NCBI GenBank assembly: GCA_964586865.1
Contig: CAZPJM010000056.1
Span: 1 to 20,836, forward strand
Direction: 5' to 3'
Source of the DNA: REDI01 sp964586865
GTDB taxonomy: Bacteria > Myxococcota_A > UBA796 > GCA-2862545
DNA length: 20,836 nt
A model generated the notes under the pieces. The model ran no database searches and had not been told where the DNA came from. It saw only the letters and a list, made by a program, of their open reading frames with translations. The translations under genes and the position numbers were made by a program. Below are positions 15,430 to 20,836 of this stretch, piece by piece (the stretch's first letter is position 1; the number at the start of each line of letters is the position of its first letter).

Positions 15430-16563
15430 ATGTCCGCCCATCGCCCCGTCCGAGAGCGCCTCGCCGGCCTGGTGGTCGCGTTCCTGCTCGCCCTGCTGGC
15501 GCCCGCGGCGTGGGCGGGGCCCGACCTGGGTCGCCTGGCGGCCCAGGAGGATCCGGGGGCGGCGGTGGTGCTGATCCAGCAGGGCTCGTCGACCTGCGCC
15601 GGGTCCCTCGTGTCGCCCGATGGTCGGATCATCACCGCCTATCACTGCATCGCCGACGGCGGGCGGGTGGTGGTGGAGACCCGCGACGGACGGAGCGTCC
15701 AGGCGACGGTGGTGGGGCGGGTGCCGTCGTGGGACCTGGCCCTCCTGGACGCCCCCGCCCTGGCCGACGAGCCCTGGCTGGCCGTGCGGGAGGTGCCCGT
15801 CGCCGTGGGGGAGCCCGTCCGGGCCTGGGGCCACCCGCTGGGCAGCGTCCCCCCCGGCGGCTTTCTGCTCGGCACCCTCCGCTGGTCGGTCTCCGAGGGG
15901 GTGGTGGCGGCGGTGGGGGCCCGGGCGGTCCAGACCACCGCGGCGCTGAACCGGGGCAACTCGGGCGGGCCCCTGGTGGACGAGCAGGGGCGGCTGGTGG
16001 GGGTCGTGAGCCGGAAGCTCGGCGGCGAAGGGCTGGGCTTCGCGGCCCGCGCCGAGGGGGTGGCGGCCCTCCTGGCCGATCCGCATCGGGGCTCGGTGGT
16101 GGGGGGATCGGTGCGCGCCGAGGTCTTCTTCGCCATGTTCGGCGCCTCGGGCGGCGATGTGGGCCTGGGGGGCCGCCTCGAGGCCAGCATTCGGGATCGG
16201 GTGGTGCTGGGTGTGGGCGCCACGTTCTCCCCCAATGCGCAGCTCCGGGCGCTCCGGTTCCGCGAGTCCCGCTGGCAGGTGGGCGAGGCCCGGCTGGGCC
16301 TGCGGCAGCGGGTCGGGCGCGGCTACTGGGCCACCCGTCTCGAGATCTACGGTGGCCTGGCGATCATCCAGCGCTATGCGCGGCTGGGGGAGCCCGCGGA
16401 TCTGCGGGTGCAGGCCGGCCAGCGGCTCACCGGTCTGGCGGGGGCCCGCGTGGCCATCGGCACGGTGGGCATCGACCTGGGCGTGGTGCCCGAGCCCGAC
16501 GGGGGCCTGGCGGTGCGCGCCCTCCTGGCGTGGCAGTGGCCGGGCCGCCTCTTCGTGTTCTAG
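15430..16563 (+). CDS. Trypsin-like protease with C-terminal beta-barrel-like domain
   Basis: The 377-aa precursor has a clear signal peptide (about residues 1-29, ending AWA). A trypsin/HtrA-type protease domain spans about 35-215, with His72 (ITAYHCIADGG), Asp102 (SWDLALLDAP) and Ser178 (NRGNSGGPLVD); the full triad is present. No PDZ domain follows. Instead, about 150 residues (about 226-377) show alternating polar/nonpolar strands such as VRAEVFFAMFG, DVGLGGRLEASI, RVVLGVGATF, ATRLEIYGGLAII, GIDLGVVPEP and LAVRALLAWQW. They end in RLFVF with a terminal Phe, as in outer-membrane barrel proteins. This suggests a barrel-anchored protease, which is unusual. ATG 15430 has GGAGG 4 nt upstream. 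The stop codon lies in repeat copy B, so a longer ancestral end cannot be excluded. Confidence 0.9.
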   Translation: MSAHRPVRERLAGLVVAFLLALLAPAAWAGPDLGRLAAQEDPGAAVVLIQQGSSTCAGSLVSPDGRIITAYHCIADGGRVVVETRDGRSVQATVVGRVPSWDLALLDAPALADEPWLAVREVPVAVGEPVRAWGHPLGSVPPGGFLLGTLRWSVSEGVVAAVGARAVQTTAALNRGNSGGPLVDEQGRLVGVVSRKLGGEGLGFAARAEGVAALLADPHRGSVVGGSVRAEVFFAMFGASGGDVGLGGRLEASIRDRVVLGVGATFSPNAQLRALRFRESRWQVGEARLGLRQRVGRGYWATRLEIYGGLAIIQRYARLGEPADLRVQAGQRLTGLAGARVAIGTVGIDLGVVPEPDGGLAVRALLAWQWPGRLFVF

Positions 16564-16581
16564 CCGCGCATCCCTCATGAC
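16560..16581 (-). repeat. 21-22-bp repeat, copy B (left inverted arm)
   Basis: Read on the minus strand, this arm matches copy C except for one substitution and one extra base. It contains the stop codon (16561-16563) of the protease gene. The first 15 bases on the plus strand, CTAGCCGCGCATCCC, recur exactly at 16740-16754. Confidence 0.75.
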
Positions 16582-16722
16582 GCGCTCTGCTGCGCCGGCG
16601 ATCTGCCTGTTGCGCGCTGCCCTCTCTGGCGCTTCCTCGGTCGACGTGCCTCGGCACGCCTTCCCTCGGTCGCTCGTCGAGAACCGCGCTCACGACAGCA
16701 TCTCGCCGGCTCGCGACGAGCT

Positions 16723-16743
16723 GTCATGACGGATGCGGGCTAG
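16723..16743 (+). repeat. 21-bp repeat, copy C (right inverted arm)
   Basis: This copy has the 13-nt core GGATGCGGGCTAG at 16731-16743 preceded by GTCATGAC. It is in the same orientation as copy A and inverted relative to copy B. Confidence 0.75.
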
Positions 16744-16754
16744 CCGCGCATCCC
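16740..16754 (-). repeat. 15-bp partial repeat, copy D
   Basis: CTAGCCGCGCATCCC here is an exact direct repeat of 16560-16574. It shares its CTAG with the end of copy C, so C and D form a back-to-back pair. It lies 19 nt from the kinase stop codon. Confidence 0.7.
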
Positions 16755-16772
16755 GCGGGGGCGGCATGGGAG

Positions 16773-18260
16773 CTACCGGGCGATCATCTTCTGGTACTGC
16801 TGCTCGAGCTCACGCACCTCGCGCGGGTCGAAGGTGCCGTCGGAGGCCGCATCCTCGACGGCCTGCTCGAAGAAGACCGACTCCCAGAGGCCGATCCGGT
16901 TCGCCTTGTCGCGATCCCGGCCGTCGACGAGCAGCTTGCGCACGCGCTCCCGACCCGGGTGCAGCGGCATCGGGTCCACGACGTGGATCTCCAGTGCCTG
17001 GTAGTCGTCGCGGATGGTGTCGATCCAGGCCTCCTCCCAGATCCCGGACCACGAGAGCACGGCGTAGAAGATGGTGGCGCCGGCCACGGGCAGGCCCACG
17101 AGGACCACCACCAGCAGGGAGAGGAGCAGCACGGCCGAGGCCAGCAGGCCGAACAGCCACCCGCGGCGCCGTCGGAGGCGACGGGTGCCGGAGGTGGGGA
17201 CGGGCGAGGGGCTCGTGGGTCGGGCGGGCGAGGCGGCGGGGCGGTCAGGAGCCGGTGCGGCCTCGTCGTCCAGGAGGTCGTCGGGACCGAAGGCCATCGT
17301 GGAGGAGGCGTGCATCACCCCCGACTCGCTCAAGACGGCCCCGGACCAGCCGTCCTCCGAGGTCTCGCGCCGGGACTGCGCCGTCGGGACGGCCTGCTCG
17401 GCCCAGTCGCGCAGCCAGGGCCGCTCGTGGCGGCGCCGCAGGGTCCGGCAGAGCCGCTCCAGCTCCCGGGCATCGGGCCGGTCCTCCGGCTCGTAGTCCA
17501 GGCAGCGCGCGACGACGGGGGCGAGATCGTCCAGGCCCATGCCCTCGAGGCGTGAGCGGGCCTCGACCACCTTCTCGGCGTGCTTGCGCGGGTTGATGGA
17601 GGCCTTGCCGAAGGGCTCTCCCACGATCATCTCGTAGAGGGTGGCTCCGAGGGCGTAGACGTCGCCCAGGTGGGTGTCCTCGAAGTCCATGCGCTCGGGG
17701 GCCAGGTAGTGGACCGAGCCGAAGATGAGCGAGCGGGTCTGGGCCTCGCGCTCGCCGAAGTCGGCCCGCGCCACCCCGAAGTCCAGCAGCTTCACGTCCC
17801 CGCCGTCGGTGATCTGGATGTTGCCGGGCTTGATGTCGCGGTGCAGCAGCCGGAGGGGCTCTCCCTCGGGGCCGGGCTTGCGCCAGGCCGTGTCCAGGGC
17901 GGCGGCGACCTCGCCCGTGATCTCGAGGGCCACCGAGGCCGGCAGGGGCTGCTGCAGCAGCTCCCGGACGCTGGCGCCCTCGACGAACTCCATGATGATG
18001 GCCCAGCGATCGTCGAGCCGGATGAGGGCATCGACCTGGACGATGGCCCGGTGGCGGAGCAGCCCCAGCATGCGGGCCTCGTCGCGGAGGCGGCGCACCG
18101 TGTCGGACGAGCTGGCCAGCTCGGGGTGCAGCACCTTGAGGGCCACCTCCTTCGAGAAGCCCCCCGCGCTCTGGAGCCGGGCGCGGTAGACCGTGCCGAA
18201 TCCACCCTTTCCCAGCACGTGCTGGATGGCGTAGGTCCGCTGGTCGGAGGAGGCGTCCAT
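16773..18260 (-). CDS. Membrane-anchored Ser/Thr protein kinase (Hanks type)
   Basis: The 495-aa product has a cytoplasmic kinase domain (about residues 10-290): glycine loop GKGGFGTVY (17-25), Lys42 (VALKVL), Glu61, catalytic HRDIKPGN (Asp142, Asn147), DFG (Asp160-Gly162) and APERMD. All key residues are present, so it should be active. A linker rich in Pro/Ala/Ser/Thr follows, then one long hydrophobic segment (about 367-400) after a basic run. The ~93-residue outer part ends with an EF-hand-like loop at 470-481 (Asp470, Asp474, Gly475, Asp478, Glu481; position 3 is Ala). ATG 18260 was chosen because it directly precedes the kinase fold; an upstream in-frame ATG (18347) overlaps the divergent gene. 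It has no Shine-Dalgarno, but TACCCT lies 7 nt upstream. Its signal and targets are unknown. Confidence 0.93.
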   Translation of the reverse strand: MDASSDQRTYAIQHVLGKGGFGTVYRARLQSAGGFSKEVALKVLHPELASSSDTVRRLRDEARMLGLLRHRAIVQVDALIRLDDRWAIIMEFVEGASVRELLQQPLPASVALEITGEVAAALDTAWRKPGPEGEPLRLLHRDIKPGNIQITDGGDVKLLDFGVARADFGEREAQTRSLIFGSVHYLAPERMDFEDTHLGDVYALGATLYEMIVGEPFGKASINPRKHAEKVVEARSRLEGMGLDDLAPVVARCLDYEPEDRPDARELERLCRTLRRRHERPWLRDWAEQAVPTAQSRRETSEDGWSGAVLSESGVMHASSTMAFGPDDLLDDEAAPAPDRPAASPARPTSPSPVPTSGTRRLRRRRGWLFGLLASAVLLLSLLVVVLVGLPVAGATIFYAVLSWSGIWEEAWIDTIRDDYQALEIHVVDPMPLHPGRERVRKLLVDGRDRDKANRIGLWESVFFEQAVEDAASDGTFDPREVRELEQQYQKMIAR

Positions 18261-18345
18261 GGCCGCCAGGGTAGCCCATGCGAGGGGCCACGGCCCGGGT
18301 GGCGGCGTGCTCCCGGAAAGGTGACAGGGCCAGGCCGGAGGCCCC
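18261..18345. promoter_or_regulatory. Divergent intergenic region kinase / hydrolase
   Basis: These 85 nt separate the two outward genes. On the minus side, TACCCT (18273-18268) ends exactly 7 nt before the kinase ATG, placing a start of transcription at or near the ATG. On the plus side, the hydrolase has GGAGG at 18337-18341. No clear -35 box is visible on either strand. Confidence 0.3.
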
Positions 18346-19272
18346 ATGCGCGACGAGACCCTGCTGGTGGAGACCCCCGACGGCTACGCCGTCCACACCT
18401 TCCTCTGGACCCCCGACGCCGGCGAGCCCCGGGCCGTCCTCCAGGTCATCCACGGCATGTCCGAGCACGCCGCCCGCTACGCCCGCCTGGCGCGCTTCCT
18501 CACCGATCACGGCTGGGCCGTCATCGCCCACGACCAGCGCGGCCACGGCCAGACCGCCCACCGCACCTCGGACCTGGGCTACCTGGCCGACGAGGACGGC
18601 TGGCCCCGGGTGGTGGCCGATGCCCGGGCGGTCACCCACTCCGCCCGGGAGCGCTTCCCGGACCGGCCGCTGGTGGTCTTCGGCCACAGCATGGGCAGCT
18701 ACGTGCTCCAGTCCTACCTCTTCGAGCACGACGATCTGGCGGGGGCCGTCTTCTGCGGCTCGACCCTCAACCGGGGGCCGCTGGTGGCCCTGGGGCGCCG
18801 CCTCGCCCGCTTCGAGCGATGGCGCAAGGGGCCCCGCAAGGCCTCCTGGCTGCTCCAGCAGCTCTCCTTCGGGCAGTTCGCCCGGTCCGTGAAGGGCCGC
18901 CGAACGGCCTACGACTGGCTCTCCCGCGACCCGGCCGAGGTGGATGCCTACATCGCCGACCCCCTCTGCGGCTTCCCGGCGACCACCGGGCTGTGGGTGG
19001 ACCTGCTCGACGCCTTCGGCGAGCTCGAGAAGCCCGAGAACGTCGAGAAGGTGCGCGCCGACCTCCCCCTCCGGATCATGAGCGGCGCCGAGGATCCGGT
19101 CCACGAGGGCGGCCGCGGCTTCCGGGCCCTCGAGGATCTGTGGCGGGGGCGGGGCTTCCAGGACCTCACGGCGGTGCTCTACCCGGGCGCCCGTCACGAG
19201 ATCCTCAACGAGACCAACCGCGACGAGGTCATGGAGGACCTGCGCGGCTGGCTCGAGGGGGTGGTGGCCTGA
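18346..19272 (+). CDS. Alpha/beta hydrolase, monoacylglycerol lipase-like
   Basis: The 308-aa protein has no signal peptide and is probably cytoplasmic. It belongs to the serine aminopeptidase S33/monoglyceride-lipase group of alpha/beta hydrolases, which cleave monoacylglycerols or lysophospholipids. The oxyanion region is VIHGMSEHAARY (about residues 34-45), followed by IAHDQRGHGQTA. The nucleophile is Ser115 in GHSMGS, the acid Asp250 in GAEDPV and the base His284 in GARHEILNE. A cap region of about 70 residues with RKASWLLQQLSF sits between strand 6 and the acid. ATG 18346 follows GGAGG by 4 nt. It is divergent from the kinase and converges with the next gene across 15 nt. The exact substrate cannot be told from the sequence. 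Confidence 0.9.
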   Translation: MRDETLLVETPDGYAVHTFLWTPDAGEPRAVLQVIHGMSEHAARYARLARFLTDHGWAVIAHDQRGHGQTAHRTSDLGYLADEDGWPRVVADARAVTHSARERFPDRPLVVFGHSMGSYVLQSYLFEHDDLAGAVFCGSTLNRGPLVALGRRLARFERWRKGPRKASWLLQQLSFGQFARSVKGRRTAYDWLSRDPAEVDAYIADPLCGFPATTGLWVDLLDAFGELEKPENVEKVRADLPLRIMSGAEDPVHEGGRGFRALEDLWRGRGFQDLTAVLYPGARHEILNETNRDEVMEDLRGWLEGVVA

Positions 19273-19287
19273 TCGGGGCGGGGCGCT

Positions 19288-19710
19288 CTACAGGCGCGGC
19301 GCCGGGGTGGCGGTGCCCGGGCGGGCGCGGGGGCGGATCCGGGGCTCGGGCATCTCGACCTTGAGCTGCCGCACCGTGTCGGTGAAGGCCGGCATGGGCG
19401 TGCCATCCCAGGAGATGAGCCGGTCCGCGGGCTCGGCGGCCTCGGTCTCGGCCTCGACCTCCGCCTCGGCCACCCGGAGCGCCTTGCGGGCCAGGCGGCG
19501 GTCGCGGCGGGACCCGGCGCCCACGGTGCCGGTGCGGCGGCCGGAGAGCTGGTCCATGCCCCAGGCGGCGACCAGGCCCACGACCATGGCGACGATGGCG
19601 ACCTCGGGCCGCGCCAGCAGGGGCGCCTCGAGGGTCGACCACATGTCGGTGTAGGTGGCCCCGGCCCAGAGGGCGGGAAGCAGAATGGGCAGCAGCAGCC
19701 AGGGACGCAT
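19288..19710 (-). CDS. Small membrane protein of unknown function
   Basis: I do not recognise this 140-aa protein. It has two hydrophobic segments, about residues 3-20 (PWLLLPILLPALWAGATY, a signal peptide or first helix) and about 37-53 (VAIVAMVVGLVAAWGM). A basic stretch (SRRDRRLARKALR) and an Ala/Glu-rich helix (EAEVEAETEAAEPAD) follow. The C-terminal tail is rich in Pro and Arg, with WDGTPMPAFTDTV before it. The basic side next to helix 2 suggests the C-terminal half is cytoplasmic. ATG 19710 has a perfect AAGGAGG 5 nt upstream; a longer frame upstream is not credible. The promoter region carries an operator-like dyad, so it may be regulated. Confidence 0.78.
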   Translation of the reverse strand: MRPWLLLPILLPALWAGATYTDMWSTLEAPLLARPEVAIVAMVVGLVAAWGMDQLSGRRTGTVGAGSRRDRRLARKALRVAEAEVEAETEAAEPADRLISWDGTPMPAFTDTVRQLKVEMPEPRIRPRARPGTATPAPRL

Positions 19711-19724
19711 GATGCCTCCTTCTC

Positions 19725-19741
19725 GTCGACGATCCGTCGAC
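19725..19741. promoter_or_regulatory. Operator-like dyad before the small membrane protein gene
   Basis: GTCGACG-ATC-CGTCGAC is a perfect 7-bp inverted repeat around a 3-nt centre. On the minus strand it starts four bases downstream of a TACGGT hexamer (19750-19745) and ends directly before the AAGGAGG ribosome site, so it would cover the start of transcription. This is a classic place for a repressor site. The divergent lipoprotein gene starts 233 nt away. Confidence 0.4.
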
Positions 19742-19973
19742 GCTACCGTACCGAAGTGGTCGGTCCTCCGGATCCCCCCCGCGAGCGCCGCCGATGCGGT
19801 TCCTGGCCCGGGACCGAGCCCTGCGGCGGACCATCGGGCCCATCGGCGAGGTGACCGGTCCTGACAGGCCGCTGACGTACCGTGACCCCTGGGGGCCCTC
19901 CTGATGGGGCCCGCCGGGTAGCGCTGGGCGGCGGGTCCGGTGTCCATCTGGATGCACCCACCCGGAGGCGCTC

Positions 19974-20798
19974 ATGCGACCCACCCTCTCCCTTCTCGCC
20001 GCCCTCACCCTGTCTGCCTGTGGCCCCCTCGCCGTGGGCAACGGCATCCCCGGCACCGTCGAGCATCAGGTCGACGGATCCGCCTTCGTCAACGACAGCT
20101 TCGCCGCCGTCACCCTGTCCGTGGGCGAGGCGACCGGCATCGTCCTGACCTGCGACGAGGACCTGCTCGAGCGGTTCGAGGTCCGCACCGAGGGCGAGCG
20201 GGTCCTCCTCACCACCCGCGGCCGCAGCGCCCTGCCCCGCACGGACTGCCGCGCCGAGGTGGTCCTCTCCGCGGTCGAGGCCGCCACCAACGCCGGCTCG
20301 GGCGGACTCGTGGTCGAGGGCGACCACATGGGCCTCGTGGAGCTGGAGAACACGGGCAGCGGTCGGGTGGAGGCGGCGGGGGTCCTGGTGGATCTGGCCC
20401 GGGTGGAGGCCCACGGCTCGGGCGGTATCCGCCTCGCCGAGGTGGACACCTGCGACCTCTCCATCGTCCACACCGGCTCGGGGCGGGTGGCGGCGGGGAC
20501 GCTCCAGGCCTGCACGCTGGACGTGGAGAACTCGGGCTCCGGCGGCACCCGGCTGGCTGGCCGGGCCGAGCGCCTCGACCTGTCGGTCCACGGGAGCGGC
20601 GGCTTCGGCGACGAGGCCCTGGTGGTGGACGTGGCCCGCCTCACCCTCACCGGCAGCGGCGGGGCCGAGCTCACGGTCCGCGACGTCCTCGATGCGCGTC
20701 TCTCGGGGGCCGGTGGGGCGCGGATCCACGGGGAGCCCGCCCAGCGCTCGGTGGACGACACCGGATCGGGGCGCGTGCGCTTCCTCGACCTGGAGTAG
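19974..20798 (+). CDS. DUF2807-like (head GIN domain) lipoprotein with GSGG/GSGR repeats
   Basis: The 274-aa precursor has a lipoprotein signal ending LTLSAC (Cys16). The region after about residue 40 resembles DUF2807 (head GIN, putative auto-transporter adhesin) proteins, which form a right-handed beta-helix. From about residue 107 there are nine turns, each carrying a GSG-type corner: GSGG, GSGR, GSGG, GSGR, GSGG, GSGG, GSGG, GAGG and GSGR, spaced roughly 16-23 residues apart with short beta-strands between. The final strand is VRFLDLE. ATG 19974 follows GGAGG by 5 nt. Members are surface or periplasmic proteins of unknown function; a binding or adhesive role is speculation. Cysteines at about 60, 92 and in two repeats could pair. 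Confidence 0.85.
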   Translation: MRPTLSLLAALTLSACGPLAVGNGIPGTVEHQVDGSAFVNDSFAAVTLSVGEATGIVLTCDEDLLERFEVRTEGERVLLTTRGRSALPRTDCRAEVVLSAVEAATNAGSGGLVVEGDHMGLVELENTGSGRVEAAGVLVDLARVEAHGSGGIRLAEVDTCDLSIVHTGSGRVAAGTLQACTLDVENSGSGGTRLAGRAERLDLSVHGSGGFGDEALVVDVARLTLTGSGGAELTVRDVLDARLSGAGGARIHGEPAQRSVDDTGSGRVRFLDLE

Positions 20799-20836
20799 GG
20801 CGCCCGGGGATCCGGGTGGCGCGGCCGCGTCCGACG

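Larger units (their letters stand above)
16560..16743. mobile_element. 184-bp MITE-like element with terminal inverted repeats
   Basis: The two ends (copies B and C) are ~21-bp imperfect inverted repeats ending in CTAG. The inside encodes nothing convincing: the 50-codon frame from the ATG at 16577 to the TGA at 16727-16729 has many T-ending codons (TCT, GCT, CCT), quite unlike the G/C-ending codons of all neighbouring genes. Internal structure is visible: CGTGC/GCACG around 16645-16658, GCTCGTCG (16672-16679) pairing with CGACGAGC (16714-16721), and CCTCGGTCG occurring twice. This fits a short non-autonomous element or a structured repeat of the REP/MITE kind. No transposase is in the window, and a target-site duplication is not evident. 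Confidence 0.5.

Noticed and set aside
16577..16729. A 50-codon open frame with ATG in one inverted arm and TGA in the other
   Set aside because: Its codons often end in T (TCT, GCT, CCT), unlike every real gene here; no ribosome site; the ATG and TGA both come from the TCATGA in each arm.
17245..19197. Long minus-strand frame covering both the hydrolase and the kinase
   Set aside because: It runs antisense to the hydrolase and out of frame with the kinase, both of which have complete catalytic motifs.
20799..20836. Possible hairpin after the DUF2807-like gene (GCGCC...GGCGC)
   Set aside because: No U-tract follows, arms are interrupted and the window ends; such pairings arise easily in GC-rich DNA.

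Overview
The window is very GC-rich DNA (clearly about 70 % or more) with strong G/C bias at third codon positions, dense short-spaced genes and many GTG starts. The gene mix is queA-tgt-yajC-secD-secF, a PIN-PhoH ATPase, a plant/alphaproteobacterial-type glutamate-cysteine ligase, a Ser/Thr kinase with a single membrane anchor, and several lipoproteins with proline/acid-rich linkers. Together these suggest a Gram-negative (diderm) bacterium of the Myxococcota/deltaproteobacterial kind. That placement is inference; no 16S or other phylogenetic marker is present.

Region 1 (1-4005) is nucleic-acid maintenance: a family-4 uracil-DNA glycosylase cut by the window edge, a convergent three-S1-domain RNA-binding protein, and the queuosine genes queA and tgt, which overlap by 20 nt. 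Region 2 (4111-8248) is the Sec accessory operon yajC-secD-secF, with gaps of only 3 and 7 nt; SecD carries an unusually long, acidic periplasmic insert. Region 3 (8315-11436) holds an exported protein of unknown function, a PIN-PhoH RNase/helicase-type ATPase behind a structured, C-rich leader, and an RlmB-like rRNA 2'-O-methyltransferase.

Region 4 (11468-13589, minus strand) pairs a glutamate-cysteine ligase with a downstream helix-hairpin-helix protein of unknown role. Region 5 (13753-16563) looks like envelope protein quality control: a thioredoxin-fold lipoprotein, a convergent lipoprotein with two parvulin domains, and a trypsin-like protease whose C-terminal ~150 residues resemble a small outer-membrane beta-barrel ending in Phe. 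Region 6 (16560-20798) holds a Ser/Thr kinase with an EF-hand-like periplasmic end, a divergent monoacylglycerol-lipase-like hydrolase, a small membrane protein behind an operator-like dyad, and a DUF2807-like lipoprotein built of GSGG/GSGR repeats.

The strongest unexplained structure is a 21-bp repeat family: one copy lies just upstream of the protease gene, and two inverted copies bound a 184-bp non-coding element just downstream. The left arm of that element supplies the protease stop codon. I saw no CRISPR array, tRNA, rRNA, prophage, transposase or complete defence system. No intrinsic terminator with a U-tract was recognised.
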